64,000 nucleotides of DNA from Arachis hypogaea (taxonomy: Eukaryota; Streptophyta; Magnoliopsida; Fabales; Fabaceae). The notes beneath the pieces are model-generated. The model ran no database searches. It was not told the DNA's origin and saw only the letters and a program-made list of their open reading frames with translations. Below, in pieces: positions 45,401 through 56,754 of this stretch. Position 1 is the stretch's first letter, and the number at the start of each line of letters is the position of its first letter. The position numbers and the translations under genes were made by a program. The stretch lies in assembly GCF_003086295.3 (NCBI RefSeq), contig NC_092052.1, positions 78,558,687 to 78,622,686 on the forward strand. The letters run 5' to 3'.

Positions 45401-45854
45401 GGCTCCTCCGTTTTTTTTCCAGTTTTTTTACATCGTGCTGACTCTCGTTCTTTAAATGATGCTTTCCCGAGGAGGACACCTAAAGGCGAGCCGTAATGGC
45501 CTCATCATCGGCAGGCTCCTCCTGTTTTTTTTTCCGATTTTTTTTACGTCGTACTTACCCTCTTTCTTTAAATGACGCTAAACCGAGGAGGACACCAAAA
45601 GGCGAGCCGTAATGGCCTCATCTTCGGCAGGCTCCTCCTTTTTTTTTTACTACGTGCTGACCCTCGTTGTTTAAATGACGCTATCCCGAGGAGGACACCT
45701 AGAGGCGAGCCGAAATGGCCTCATCTTCGGCAGGCTCCTCCTTTTTTTTTGGTTTTTTTTACGTCGTGCTGACTCTCGTTCTTTAAATGACGCTATCCCG
45801 AGGAGGACACCTAAAGGCGAGCCGTAATGGCCTCATCTTCGGCAGGCTCCTCTG
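42471..45854. repeat. 1.69-kb tandem duplication within the satellite
   Basis: 42471-44162 and 44163-about 45854 are nearly identical over 15 or so monomers, offset 1692 bp. Rare variants are shared (ACGTCGGGCTTACC, CCATAATGTTCTCACC, GTTCTTAAATGACGC, CCTAGAGGCGAGCCGAAATGG). Differences are mainly T-tract lengths and a few substitutions, so the duplication is recent, or an assembly duplication. Confidence 0.9.
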
Positions 45855-46510
45855 GTTTTTTTTACTACGTGCTGATCCTCGTTGTTTAAATGACGCTATC
45901 CCGAGGAGGACACCTAAAGGCGAGCCGTAATGGCCTCATCTTCGGCAGGCTCCTCCTTTTTTTTTCGGTTTTTTTTTACGTCGTGCTGACTCTCGTTCTT
46001 TAAATGACGCTATCCCGAGGAGGACACCTAAAGGCGAGCCCTAATGGCCTCATCTTCGGCAGGCTCCTCCGTTTTTTTCCAGTTTTTTTTACGTCGTGCT
46101 GACTCTCATTCTTTAAATGATGATATCCCGAGGAGGACACCTAAAGGCGAGCCGTAATGGCCTCATCATCGGCAGGCTCCTCCTGTTTTTTTTTTCGATT
46201 ATTTTTACGTCGTACTTACCCTCGTTCTTTAAATGACGCTAAACCGAGGAGGACACCAAAAGGCGAGCCGTAATGGCCTCATCTTCGGCAGGCTCCTCCA
46301 TTTTTTTTCGGTTCTTTTTTTACGTCGTGCTGACTATCGTTTTTTAAATGACGCTATCCTGAGGAGGACACCTAAAGGCGAGCCGTAATGGCCTCATCTT
46401 CTGCAGGCTCCTCCGGTTTTTTTTTACTACGTGCTGACCCTCGTTGTTTAAATGACGCTATCCCGAGGAGGACACCTAAAGGTGAGCCGTAATGGCCTCA
46501 TCTTCAGCAG

Positions 46511-49500
46511 GCTCTTCCTGTTTTTACGTCGTGCTTACCCTCGTTCTTTAAATAACGCTAAACCGAGGAGGACACCTAAAGGCGAGCCTTAATGGCCTCA
46601 TCTTCGGCAGGCTCCTCCTGTTTTTTTTCCGATTTTTTTTACGTCGTGCTGACCCTCGTTCTTTTAAATGACGCTAAACCGAGGAGGACACCTAAAGGCG
46701 AGCCGTAATGGCCTCATCATCGGCAGGCTCCTCCTGTTTTTTTTTCCGATTTTTTTTTACGTCGTACTTACCCTCGTTCTTTAAATGATGCTAAACCAAG
46801 GAGGACACCAAAAGGCAAGCCGTAATGGCCTCATCTTCGGCAGGCTGCTCCAATTTTTATTTCTGGTTTTTTTTACGTCATGCTGACCCTCCTTCTTTAA
46901 AGGACGCTAAACCGAGGAGGACACCAAAAGGCGAGCCATAATGTTCTCATCCTCGGCAGGCTCCTCCATATTTTTTTTGGTTTTTTTTTACTTCGTGCTG
47001 ACTCTTGTTCTTTAAATGACGCTATCCCGAAGAGGACACCTAAAGGCGAGCCGTAATGGCCTCATCTTCGGCAGGCTCCTCCGGTTTTTTTTTTTACTAC
47101 GTGTTGATCCTCGTTGTTGAATTGACGCTATCCCGAAGAGGACACCTAAAGGCGAGCCATAATGGCCTCATCTTCGGCAGGCTCCTCCGAATTTTTTCTG
47201 GTTTTTTTTTACGTCGTGATGACTCTCTTTCTTTAAATGACGCTATCCCGAGGAGGACACCTAAAGGCGAGCTGTAATGGCCTCATCTTCGGCGGGCTCC
47301 TCCTGTTTCTTTCCGGTTTTTTTTAAGTTGTACGGACCCTCGTTCTTTAAATGACGCTAGACCGAGGAGGACACCTAAAGTGAGCCGTAATGGCCTCATC
47401 TTCGGCAGGCTTCTCTGTTTTTTTTCCGGTTTTTTTTACGTCGTGCTGACTCTCGTTCTTTAAATGATGCTATCCCGAGGAGGACACCTAAAGGCGAGCC
47501 GTAATGGCCTCATCATCGGTAGGCTCCTCCTGTTTTTTTTTCTGATTTTTTTTACGTCGTACTTACCCTCGTTCTTTAAATGACGCTAAACCGAGGAGGA
47601 CACCAAAAGGCGAGCCGTAATGGCCTCATCTTCGGCAGGCTGCTCCGATTTTTTTTTCTGGTTTTTTTTACGTCGTGCTGACCCTCGTTCTTTAAATGTC
47701 GCTATCCCGAGGAGGACACCTAAAGGCGAGCCGTAATGGCCTCATCTTCGGCAGGCTCCTCCGGTTTTTTTTTACTACGTGCTGACCCTCGTTGTTTAAA
47801 TGACGCTATCCCGAGGAGGACACCTAAAGGCGAGCCGTAATGGCCTCATCTTCGGCAGGCTCCTCCTTTTTTTTCCGGTTTTTTTTACGTCGTGCTGACT
47901 CTCGTTCTTAAATGACGCTATCCCGAGGAGGACACCTAAAGGCGAGCCGTAATGGCCTCATCTTCGGCAGGCTCCTCCGTTTTTTTTCCAGTTTTTTTTT
48001 ACGTCGTGCTGACTCTCGTTCTTTAAATGATGCTATCCCGAGGAGGACACCTAAAGGCGAGCCGTAATGGCCTCATCATCGGCAGGCTCCTCCTGTTTTT
48101 TTTTTCCGATTTTTTTTACGTCGTACTTACCCTCGTTCTTTAAATGACGCTAAACCGAGGAGGACACCTAAAGGCGAGCCGTAATGGCCTCATCTTCGGC
48201 AGGCTCCTCCGGTTTTTTTTTACTACGTGCTGACCCTCGTTGTTTAAATGACGCTATCCCGAGGAGGACACCTAAAGGCGAGCCGTAATGGCCTCATCTT
48301 CGGCAGGCTCCTCCTTTTTTTTCCGGTTTTTTTTTTACGTCGTGCTGACTCTCGTTCTTAAATGACGCTATCCCGAGGAGGACACCTAAAGGCGAGCCGT
48401 AATGGCCTCATCTTCGGCAGGCTCCTCCGTTTTTTTTCCAGTTTTTTTTACGTCGTGCTGACTCTCGTTCTTTAAATGACGCTATCCCGAGGAGGACACC
48501 TAAAGGCGAGCCGTAATGGCCTCATCTTCGACAGGCTCCCCCTTTTTTTTCCGGTTTTTTTTACGTCGTGATAACTCTCGTTCTTTAAATGACACTATCC
48601 CGAGGAGGACACCTAAAGGCGAGCCGTAATAGCATCATCTTCGGCAGGCTCTTCCTGTTTTTACGTCGTGCTTACCCTCGTTCTTTAAATAACGCTAAAC
48701 CGAGGAGGACACCTAAAGGCGAGCCTTAATGGCCTCATCTTCGGCAGGCTCCTCCTGTTTTTTTTCCAATTTTTTTTACGTCATGCTGACCCTCGTTCTT
48801 TTAAATGACGCTAAACCGAGGAGGACACCTAAAGGCGAGCCGTAATGGCCTCATCATCGGCAGGCTCCTCCTGTTTTTTTTTCCGATTTTTTTTTACGTC
48901 TTACTTACCCTCGTTCTTTAAATGATGCTAAACCGAGGAGGACACCAAAAGGCGAGCCGTAATGGACTCATCTTCGGCAGGCTGCTCCAATTTTTTTTTC
49001 TGGTTTTTTTTACATCATGCTGACCCTCGTTCTTTAAAGGACGCTAAACCGAGGAGGACACCAAAAGGCGAGCCATAATGTTCTCATCCTCGGCAGGCTC
49101 CTCCATATTTTTTTTTGGTTTTTTTTTACTTCGTGCTGACTCTTGTTCTTTAAATGACGCTATCCCGAAGAGGACACCTAAAGGCGAGCCGTAATGGCCT
49201 CATCTTCGGCAGGCTCCTCCGGTTTTTTTTTTACTACGTGTTGATCCTCGTTGTTGAATTGACGGTATCCCGAGGAGGACACCTAAAGGCGAGCCATAAT
49301 GGCCTCATCTTCGGCAGGCTCCTCCGAATTTTTTCTGGTTTTTTTTTACGTCGTGATGACTCTCTTTCTTTAAATGACGCTATCCCGAGGAGGACACCTA
49401 AAGGCGAGCTGTAATGGCCTCATCTTCGGCGGGCTCCTCCTGTTTTTTTCCGGTTTTTTTTAAGTTGTACGGACCCTCGTTCTTTAAATGACGCTAGATC

Positions 49501-49830
49501 GAGGAGGACACCTAAAGTGAGCCGTAATGGCCTCATCTTCGGCAGGCTCCTCCGTTTTTTTTCCGGTTTTTTTTACGTCGTGCTGACTCTCGTTCTTTAA
49601 ATGATGCTATCCCGAGGAGGACACCTAAAGGCGAGCCGTAATGGCCTCATCATCGGTAGGCTCCTCCTGTTTTTCTTTCTGATTTTTTTTTACGTCGTAC
49701 TTACCCTCGTTCTTTAAATGACGCTAAACCGAGGAGGACACCAAAAGGCGAGCCGTAATGGCCTCATCTTTGGAAGGCTGCTCCGATTTTTTTTTCTGGT
49801 TTTTTTTACGTCGTGCTGACCCTCGTTCTT
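46511..49830. repeat. Second large satellite duplication, offset 2137 bp
   Basis: About 46511-47700 and 48648-49830 share rare variants in the same order: the truncated monomer GCTCTTCCTGTTTTTACGTC, TTTAAAGGACGC, CCATAATGTTCTCATCC and GTTGTTGAATTGACG. The interval between holds a further short duplication carrying GTTCTTAAATGACGC. Confidence 0.85.
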
Positions 49831-51592
49831 TAAATGACGCTAAACCAAGGAGGACACCAAAAGGCGAGCCATAATGTTCTCATCTTCGGCAGGCTACTCC
49901 ATTTTTTTTTTGGATTTTTTTACGTCGTGCTGACTCTCGTTCTTTAAATGACGCTATTTCGAAGAGGAAATCTAAAGGCGATCCGTAATGGCCTCATCTT
50001 CGGCAGGCTCCTCCGGTTTTTTTTCCTACGTGCTGATCCTCGTTGTTTAAATGACGCTATTCCGAGGAGGACACCTAAAGGCGAGCCATAATGGCCTCAT
50101 CTTCGGCAGGATCCTCCGATTTTTTTCCGGTTTTTTTTATGTCGTGATGGCTCTCGTTCTTTAAATGACGCTATTCCGAGGATGACACTTAAAGGCGAGC
50201 TGTAATGGCCTCATCTTCGGCGGGCTCCTCCTATTTTTTCTGGTTTTTTTTAAGTCGTGCAGACCCTCGTTCTTTAAATGACGCTAGACCGAGGAGGACA
50301 CCTAAAGGTGAGCCGTAATGGCCTCATCTTCGGCAGGCTCCTCCATTTTTTTTTTCGGTTTTTTTTTACGTCGTGCTGACTCTCGTTTTTTAAATGACGC
50401 TATCCCGAGGAGGACACCTAATGGCGAGCCATAATGGACTCATCTTCGGTAGGCTCCTCCGGTTTTTTTTTACTACGTGCTGACCCTCGTTGTTTAAATT
50501 ACGCTATCCCGAGGAGGACACCTAAAGGCGAGCCGTAATGGCCTCATCTTCGGCAGGATCCTCCTTTTTTTTTCGGTTTTTTTTACGTCGTGCTGACTCT
50601 CGTTCTTTAAATGGCGCTATCCCGAGGAGGACACCAAAAGGCAAGCCGTAATGGCCTCATCTTCGGCAGGCTCCTCCGTTTTTTTTCCTGTTTTTTTTAC
50701 GTCGTGCTGACTCTCGTTCTTTAAATGATGCTATCCCGAGGAGGACACCTAAAGGCGAGGCGTAATGGCCTCATCATTGGCAGGCTCCTCCTGTTTTTTT
50801 TTGCCGATTTTTTTTTTACGTCGTACTTACCCTCGTTCTTTAAATGACGCTAAACCGAGGAGGACACCAAAAGGCTGGCCGTAGTGGCCTCATCTTCGGC
50901 AGGCTCCTCCATTTTTTTTCGGTTCTTTTTTTACGTCGTGCTGACTATCGTTTTTTAAATGACGCTATCCCGAGGAGGGCACCTAAAGGCGAGCCGTAAT
51001 GGCCTCATCTTCGGCAGGCTCCTCCGGTTTTTTTTTACTACGTGCTGACCCTCGTTGTTTAAATGACGCTATCCCGAGGAGGACATCTAAAGGCAAGCCG
51101 TAATGGCCTCATCTTCGGCAGGCTCCTCCTTTTTTTTGATTTTTTTTACGTCGTGCTGACTCTCGTTCTTTAAATGACGCTATCCCGAGGAGGACACCTA
51201 AAGGCGAGCCGTAATGGCCTTATCTTCGGCAGGCTCCTCCGGTTTTTTTTTTACTACGTGCTGACCCTCGTTGTTTAAATGACGCTATCCCGAGGAGGAC
51301 ACTTAAAGGTGAGCGGTAATGGCCTCATCTTCGGCAGGCTCCTCCTGTTTTTTTTTTCCGATTTTTTTTATGTCGTGCTGACCCTCGTACTTTAAATGAC
51401 GCTAAACCGAGGAAGACACCAAAAGGCGAGCCGTAATGGCCTCATCTTCGGCAGGCTCCTCCATTTTTTTTTCCAGTTTTTTTTACATCGTGCTAACTCT
51501 CGTTCTTTAAGTGACGCTATCCCGAGAAGGTCACCTAAAGGCGAGCCGTAATGGCCTCATCTTCGGCAATCTCCTCTGGTTTTTGTTTTTAC

Positions 51593-51597
51593 TACGT
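51593..51597. other. Empty copy of the element 4 insertion site
   Basis: TACGT within CTCCTCTGG-T-rich-TACTACGTGCTGACCC. The local variants (GGCAATCTCC before, GTTTGAATGACGC, CCCAAGGAAGACACC and GGCGCGCCG after) match the left flank of both element 4 copies and the right flank of the solo LTR. It is a paralogous site without the insertion. Confidence 0.85.
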
Positions 51598-52957
51598 GCT
51601 GACCCTCGTTGTTTGAATGACGCTATCCCAAGGAAGACACCTAAAGGCGCGCCGTAATGGCTTCATCTTTGGCAGGCTCCTCTGATATTTTTTCCGGTTT
51701 TTTTTACGTCGTGATGACTCTCGTTCTTAAAATGACGGTATCCCGAGGAGGACACCTAAAGGCGAGCCGTAATGGCCTTATCTTCGGCAGGCTCGTCTTG
51801 TTTTTTTTTTTCCAATTTTTTTTACGTCGTGCTTACCCTCGTTCTTTAAATGACGCTAAACCGAGGAGGACACCAAAAGGCGAGCCGTAATGGCCTCATC
51901 TTCGGCAGGCTCCTCCATTTTTTTCCAGTTTTTTTTTACGTCGTGCTGACTCTCGTTCTTTAAATGATGCTATCCCGAGGAGGACACCTAAAGGCGAGCC
52001 GTAATGGCCTCATCTTCGGCAGGTTCCTCCTGTTTTTTTTTTCGGTTTTTTTTACGTCGTGCTTACCCTCATTCTTTAAATAACGCTAAACCGAGGAGGA
52101 CACCTAAAGGCGAGCCGTAATGGCCTCATCTTCGGCAGGCTCCTCCTGTTTTTGTTTTTACTACGTGCAGACCCTCGTTGTTTAAATGACGCTATCCCGA
52201 GGAGAACACCTAAAGGTTAGCCGTAATGGCCTCATCTTCGGCAGTCTCCTCCGATTTTTTTTTCGGTTTTTTTTACGTCGTGATATCTCTCGTTCTTTAA
52301 ATGACGGTATCCCGAGGTGGACACCTAAAGGCGAGCCGTAATGGCCTTATCTTCGGCAGGCTCGTCCTGTTTTTTTTCCGATTTTTTTTACGTCGTACTT
52401 ACCCTCGTTCTTTAAATGACGCTAAACCGAGGAGGACACCAAAAGGTGAGCCGTAATGGCCTCATCTTCGGCAGGCTCCTCCATTTTTTTCCGGTTTTTT
52501 TTTTACTAAGTGATGACCCTTGTTGTTTAAATTACGCTATCCCTAGGAGGACACCTAAAGGCGAGCCGTAAGGGCCTCATCTTCGGCAGGCTCCTCCGAT
52601 TTTTTTTCCGGTTGTTTTTTACGTCGTGATGACTCTCGTTCTTTAAATGACGCTATCCCGAGGAGGACACCTAAAGTCGAGCCGTAATGGCCTCATCTTC
52701 GGCAGGCTCTTCTTGTTTCTTTTCCGGTTTTTTTTACGTCGTGCTGACCCTCGTTCTTTAAATGACGCTAAACCGAGGAAGACACCAAAAGGCGAGCCGT
52801 AATGGCCTCATCTTCAGCAGGCTCCTCCATTTTTTTTTCCAGTTTTTTTACATCGTGCTAACTCTCATTCTTTAAGTGACGCTATCCCGAGGAGGTCACC
52901 CTAAGGCGAGCCGTAATGGCCTCATCTTCGGCAATCTCCTCCGGTTTTTGTTTTTAC

Positions 52958-52962
52958 TACGT
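52958..52962. repeat. Target site duplication of the solo LTR, left copy
   Basis: TACGT, repeated at 54725-54729. The satellite continues in register on the far side (TACGTGCTGACCCTCG). Confidence 0.92.
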
Positions 52963-53410
52963 TGATGACAAGTCATCTTAGCCTAGTTTCACTAGCCTTT
53001 TTCTTTTGTTTTCAACTGAATTATGCACTTTCTTGAGCCATAAGCAAGCCAATTGGGTAGATTTTCATGTTTCCTTTGATTTAATCAACCATGTATGAAT
53101 TAATGCAATTTCATGAGGTTTTATGCTATAATTGTCACATATTATGAAAGAATGAATATCTCATGATTTTGAGCATAGCTTTGATGTGTTTGGTTGATTA
53201 ATGATAGGTGAAGAAAGCTTGGAGAAAGGTTGAAGCAAGAAGGAATGGCTAGGAGGAAGAGAGGACAAAAAGTTTGAGCAAAAGTTTGCCTCAAACTTTA
53301 GCTCAAACTTTTGGATTAATTGAAAATGAACCAGGGAGCAAAAAGCTGGAGCAAAAGTTAGCCTCAAACTTTTTGGCTAACTTTTGGCATCACAAATCAA
53401 CACCCTGGAG

Positions 53411-53682
53411 AGCAAAAGTTTGCGCCAACGTTAGCCCCTAACTTTTTGGCTAACGTGGGCGCATGAAAAACACACCCTGGAGAGCAAAAGTTTGTGCCAA
53501 TGTTAGCCTCTAACTTTTTGGCTAACGTTGGCGCCATGAGTGTGCAAGGGGAGGCCAACGTTGGAGCAAAAGTTAGACCCCTAACTTTTGCCCCAACGTT
53601 GGTATCAGCAAAAGAGGGTGGCTGATGTGAAAAGTTGGAGTAAAAGTTAGCCTCAAACTTTTACTCCAACTTTTACTCAAGC
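53411..53682. repeat. Inverted-repeat cluster in element 4 LTR
   Basis: Four stem-loop units, each of the form GCGCCAACGTTAGCC, a short spacer with AACTTTTT, then the complement GGCTAACGTTGGCGC (arms of about 13-15 bp, variants included). They occupy about 53411-53461, 53486-53534, 53550-53603 and 53637-53682, 130-400 bp upstream of the TATA box. Confidence 0.88.
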
Positions 53683-53814
53683 TTTCATGATTCCAACCCG
53701 GTTCAATTCGGTTCTTTTCCAAACTCCAAGAGCAATCAACCAAGGCCTCTATCAACCCAATTCCATCAAGAGCAAAGGCCCAATTGAAGGCTTGAAGACC
53801 ATTTGAAGAAAGTG

Positions 53815-53823
53815 TATAAATAG
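53815..53823 (+). promoter_or_regulatory. LTR TATA box, element 4 solo LTR
   Basis: TATAAATAG in GTGTATAAATAGCATAGG, about 850 bp into the LTR. The same box is at 57605-57613. Confidence 0.65.
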
Positions 53824-54724
53824 CATAGGATTTAAGTTTTTCAAGGAGCTTTTCCTTGGAGTTTTCAGAGAGAGTTTTCGGAGAGTTTTGGTGTTGAGTG
53901 AATTTTAAATTTCTAAGTCTTGGGGAAGGATAATTGAATTCCCTTCCTCTTAGTTTTCTTGCTTTCAATTTCAATAAGAATTGTCTTGGATCTTGGGTGG
54001 AGAATTGAAGAACTTCTGTTTCAATCTCACCTTGGGATCTTGTTTAATTTTCTGCTTAATTGAATTTCAGTTTCGGTTAATTGCTTTTCATCTACTTTCT
54101 TTGCAATCTACATTTCCTTTGCAATTGTTCTTGTTGGATCTAGGAAGGCATTGAGATCTAGACTTGGTTTTCTAGTCTCTTGGGTCCTGAGATCCGGATT
54201 TCCCATTTCCCATTCCCTGTTTACTGTTTTCATGCTCATTTATATTTCTGTTTTAAGATCCGGTTCGATTTAAGACATCCTTTACTTCTCTGTTTGTTGC
54301 AATTTACTTTTCCTTGTTTAATTTCTACAAATCCAACTCCCAATTCCCTTTACAATTCAAGCCATTTAAATTTCTTGCACTTTAAGATTCTGCAATTTAC
54401 ATTTCTTGCGTTCTAAGTTTCTGCCATTTAATTTCTTGCTCTTTAAGATTCAGCACTTTAAATTCCAGTTCTCTTTAATTTCATGCAATTCACCCATTTC
54501 CTTTACTTTCTATGCAATTTAAATTCTGCAAATCACAAATCTCTCAACCAAATCATGATTCGCTTGACTAAATCAACCACTAAACTAAAATTGCTCAATC
54601 CTTCAATCCCTGTGGGATCGACCTCACTCCCGTGAGTTATTATTACTTGATGCGACCCGGTGCACTTGCCGGTTACATTTGGGTGTTTTGGAGAAATTCG
54701 TTTTTCCACAAAAATATCCCATCA

Positions 54725-54729
54725 TACGT
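54725..54729. repeat. Target site duplication of the solo LTR, right copy
   Basis: TACGT directly after ATCCCATCA; it pairs with 52958-52962. Confidence 0.92.
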
Positions 54730-56754
54730 GCTGACCCTCGTTGTTTGAATGACGCTATCCCAAGGAAGACACCTAAAGGCGCGCCGTAATGGCCTCATCT
54801 TCGGCAGGCTCCTCTGATTTTTTTTTCCGGTTTTTTTTTTACGTCGTGATGACTATCGTTCTTTAAATGACGGTATCCCGAGGAGGACACCTAAAGGCGA
54901 GCCGTAATGGCCTTATCTTCGGCAGGCTCGTCCTATTTTTTTTTTCCGATTTTTTTTACGTCGTGCTTACCCTCGTTCTTTAAATGACGCTAAACCGAGG
55001 AGGACACCAAAAGGCGAGCCGTAATGGCCTCATCTTCGGCAGGCTCCTCCATTTTTTTTCCGATTTTTTTTTACGTCGTGCTGACTCTCGTTCTTTAAAT
55101 GACGCTATCCCGAGGAGGACACCTAAAGGCGAGCCGTAATGGCCTCATCTTCGGCAGGCTCCTCCTGTTTTTTTTTTCGGTTTTTTTTACGTCGTGCTTA
55201 CCCTCATTCTTTAAATAACGCTAAACCGAGGAGGACACCTAAAGGCGAGCCATAATGGCCTCATCTTCGGCAGGCTCCTCCTATTTTTTTTCCGATTTTT
55301 TTTACGTCGTGCTGACCCTCGTTCGTTAAATGATGCTAAACCGAGGAGGACACCAAAAGGCGAGCCGTAATGGCCTCATCTTCGGCAGGCTCCTCCATTT
55401 TTTTCCAGTTTTTTTTACATCGTGCTGACTCTCGTTCTTTAAGTGACGCTATCCCGAGGAGGACACCTAAAGGCGAGCCGTAATGGCCTCATCTTCGGCA
55501 GGCTCCTCCGATTTTTGTTTTTACTACGTGCTAACCCTCGTTGTTTAAATGACGCTATCCCGAGGAGGACACCTAAAGGCGAGCCGTATTGGCCTCAAGT
55601 TCGGCATGCTCCTCCGGTTTTTTTTACTACGTGCTGACCCTCCTTCTTTAAATGACGCTATCCCGAGGAGGACACCTAAAGGCGAGCCGTAATGGCCTCA
55701 TATTCGGCAGGCTCGTCCGATTTTTTTTTCGGTTTTTTTTTTTTACGTCGTGCTTACCACGTTCTTTAAAAGACACTATCCCAAGAAGGACACCTAAAGG
55801 CGAGCCGTAATAGCCTCATCTTCGACAGGATCCTCCGGTTTTTTCCCGTTTTTTTTACGTCGTGCTAACCCTCGTTCTTTAAATGACGCTATCCCGAGGA
55901 GGACACCTAAAGGCGAGCCGTAATGGCCTCATCTTCGGCAGGGTCCTCCCATTTTTTTTCCGGTTTTTTTTATGTCGTGCTTAACCTCGTTCTTTAAATG
56001 ACGCTAAACCGAAGAGGACACCTAAAGGCGAGCCGTAATGGCCTCATCTACGGCAGGCTCCTCCTATTTTTTTTCCGGTTTTTTTTTACGTCGTGCTGTC
56101 CCTCGTTCTTTAAATGACGCTAACCCGAGGAGGACACCTAAAGGCGAGCCGTAATGGCCTCATCTTCGGCATGCTCCTCAGATTTTTCTTTACGTCGTGC
56201 TGACAATCATTTTTTAAATGATGCTATCTCGAGGAGGACACCTAAAGGCGAGCCGTAATGGCCTCATCTTCGGCAGGCTCCTCCGATTTTTTTTCCGGTT
56301 GTTTTTTACGTCGTGCTAACTCTCGTTCTTTTAGTGATGCTATCCCGAGGAGGACACCTAAAGGTGAGCCGTAATGGCCTCATCTTCGGCAGGCTCCTCC
56401 GTTTTTTTTACTACGTGCTGACCCTCGCTGTTTAAATGACGCTATCCCGAGGAGGACACCTAATGGCGAGCCGTAATGGCCTCATCTTCGGCCGGCTCCT
56501 CTGATTTTTTTTTCCGGTTTTTTTTTACGTCGTGCTGACCCTCGTTCTTTAAATGACGCTAAACCGAGGAAGACACCAAAAGGCGAGCCGTAATGGCCTC
56601 ATCTTCAGCAGGCTCCTCCATTTTTTTTTCCAGTTTTTTTTACATCGTGCTAACTCTCATACTTTAAGTGACGCTATCCCGAGGAGGTCACCCTAAGGCG
56701 AGCCGTAATGACCTCATCTTCGGCAATCTCCTCTGGTTTTTGTTTTTACTACGT
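54725..56754. repeat. 115-bp satellite array, block D
   Basis: About 18 monomers between the two element 4 copies. Its start resembles 51598 onward and its end resembles 52,800-52,962, including the rare GAGGTCACCCTAAGG and GGCAATCTCC variants. That is what a tandem duplication of about 3.8 kb spanning the insertion would give. Confidence 0.95.

Larger units (their letters stand above)
42213..52962. repeat. 115-bp satellite array, block C
   Basis: About 95 monomers between elements 3 and 4. A recurrent four-monomer order is visible: TACTACGTGCTGACCC type, GTGATGACTCTCG type, GTGCTTACCC...CTAAACC type, then CCATTTTTT...GCTGACTCTCG type. On top of this are large recent duplications (42471-45854 and 46511-49830). 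No gene seen; frames with repeated Ala-Ser-Ser-Ser-Ala-Gly and Arg-Arg-Thr-Pro words are translations of the monomer. Confidence 0.97.
52963..54724 (+). mobile_element. Element 4 solo LTR
   Basis: It is 1762 bp, beginning TGATGACAAG and ending ATCCCATCA, with TACGT on both sides (52958-52962 and 54725-54729). No internal sequence is attached, so it is a solo LTR, the product of LTR-LTR recombination. A TATAAATAG box lies at 53815-53823 and long inverted repeats at 53411-53682. Frames on either strand are not supported as genes. It is about 99% like 56755-58514. Confidence 0.94.

Noticed and set aside
53573..53974. 133-codon minus-strand frame in the solo LTR, and its counterpart at 57468-57764
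   Set aside because: Antisense to the LTR, changed in length between two nearly identical copies by a frameshift, no domain; no evidence for a gene.
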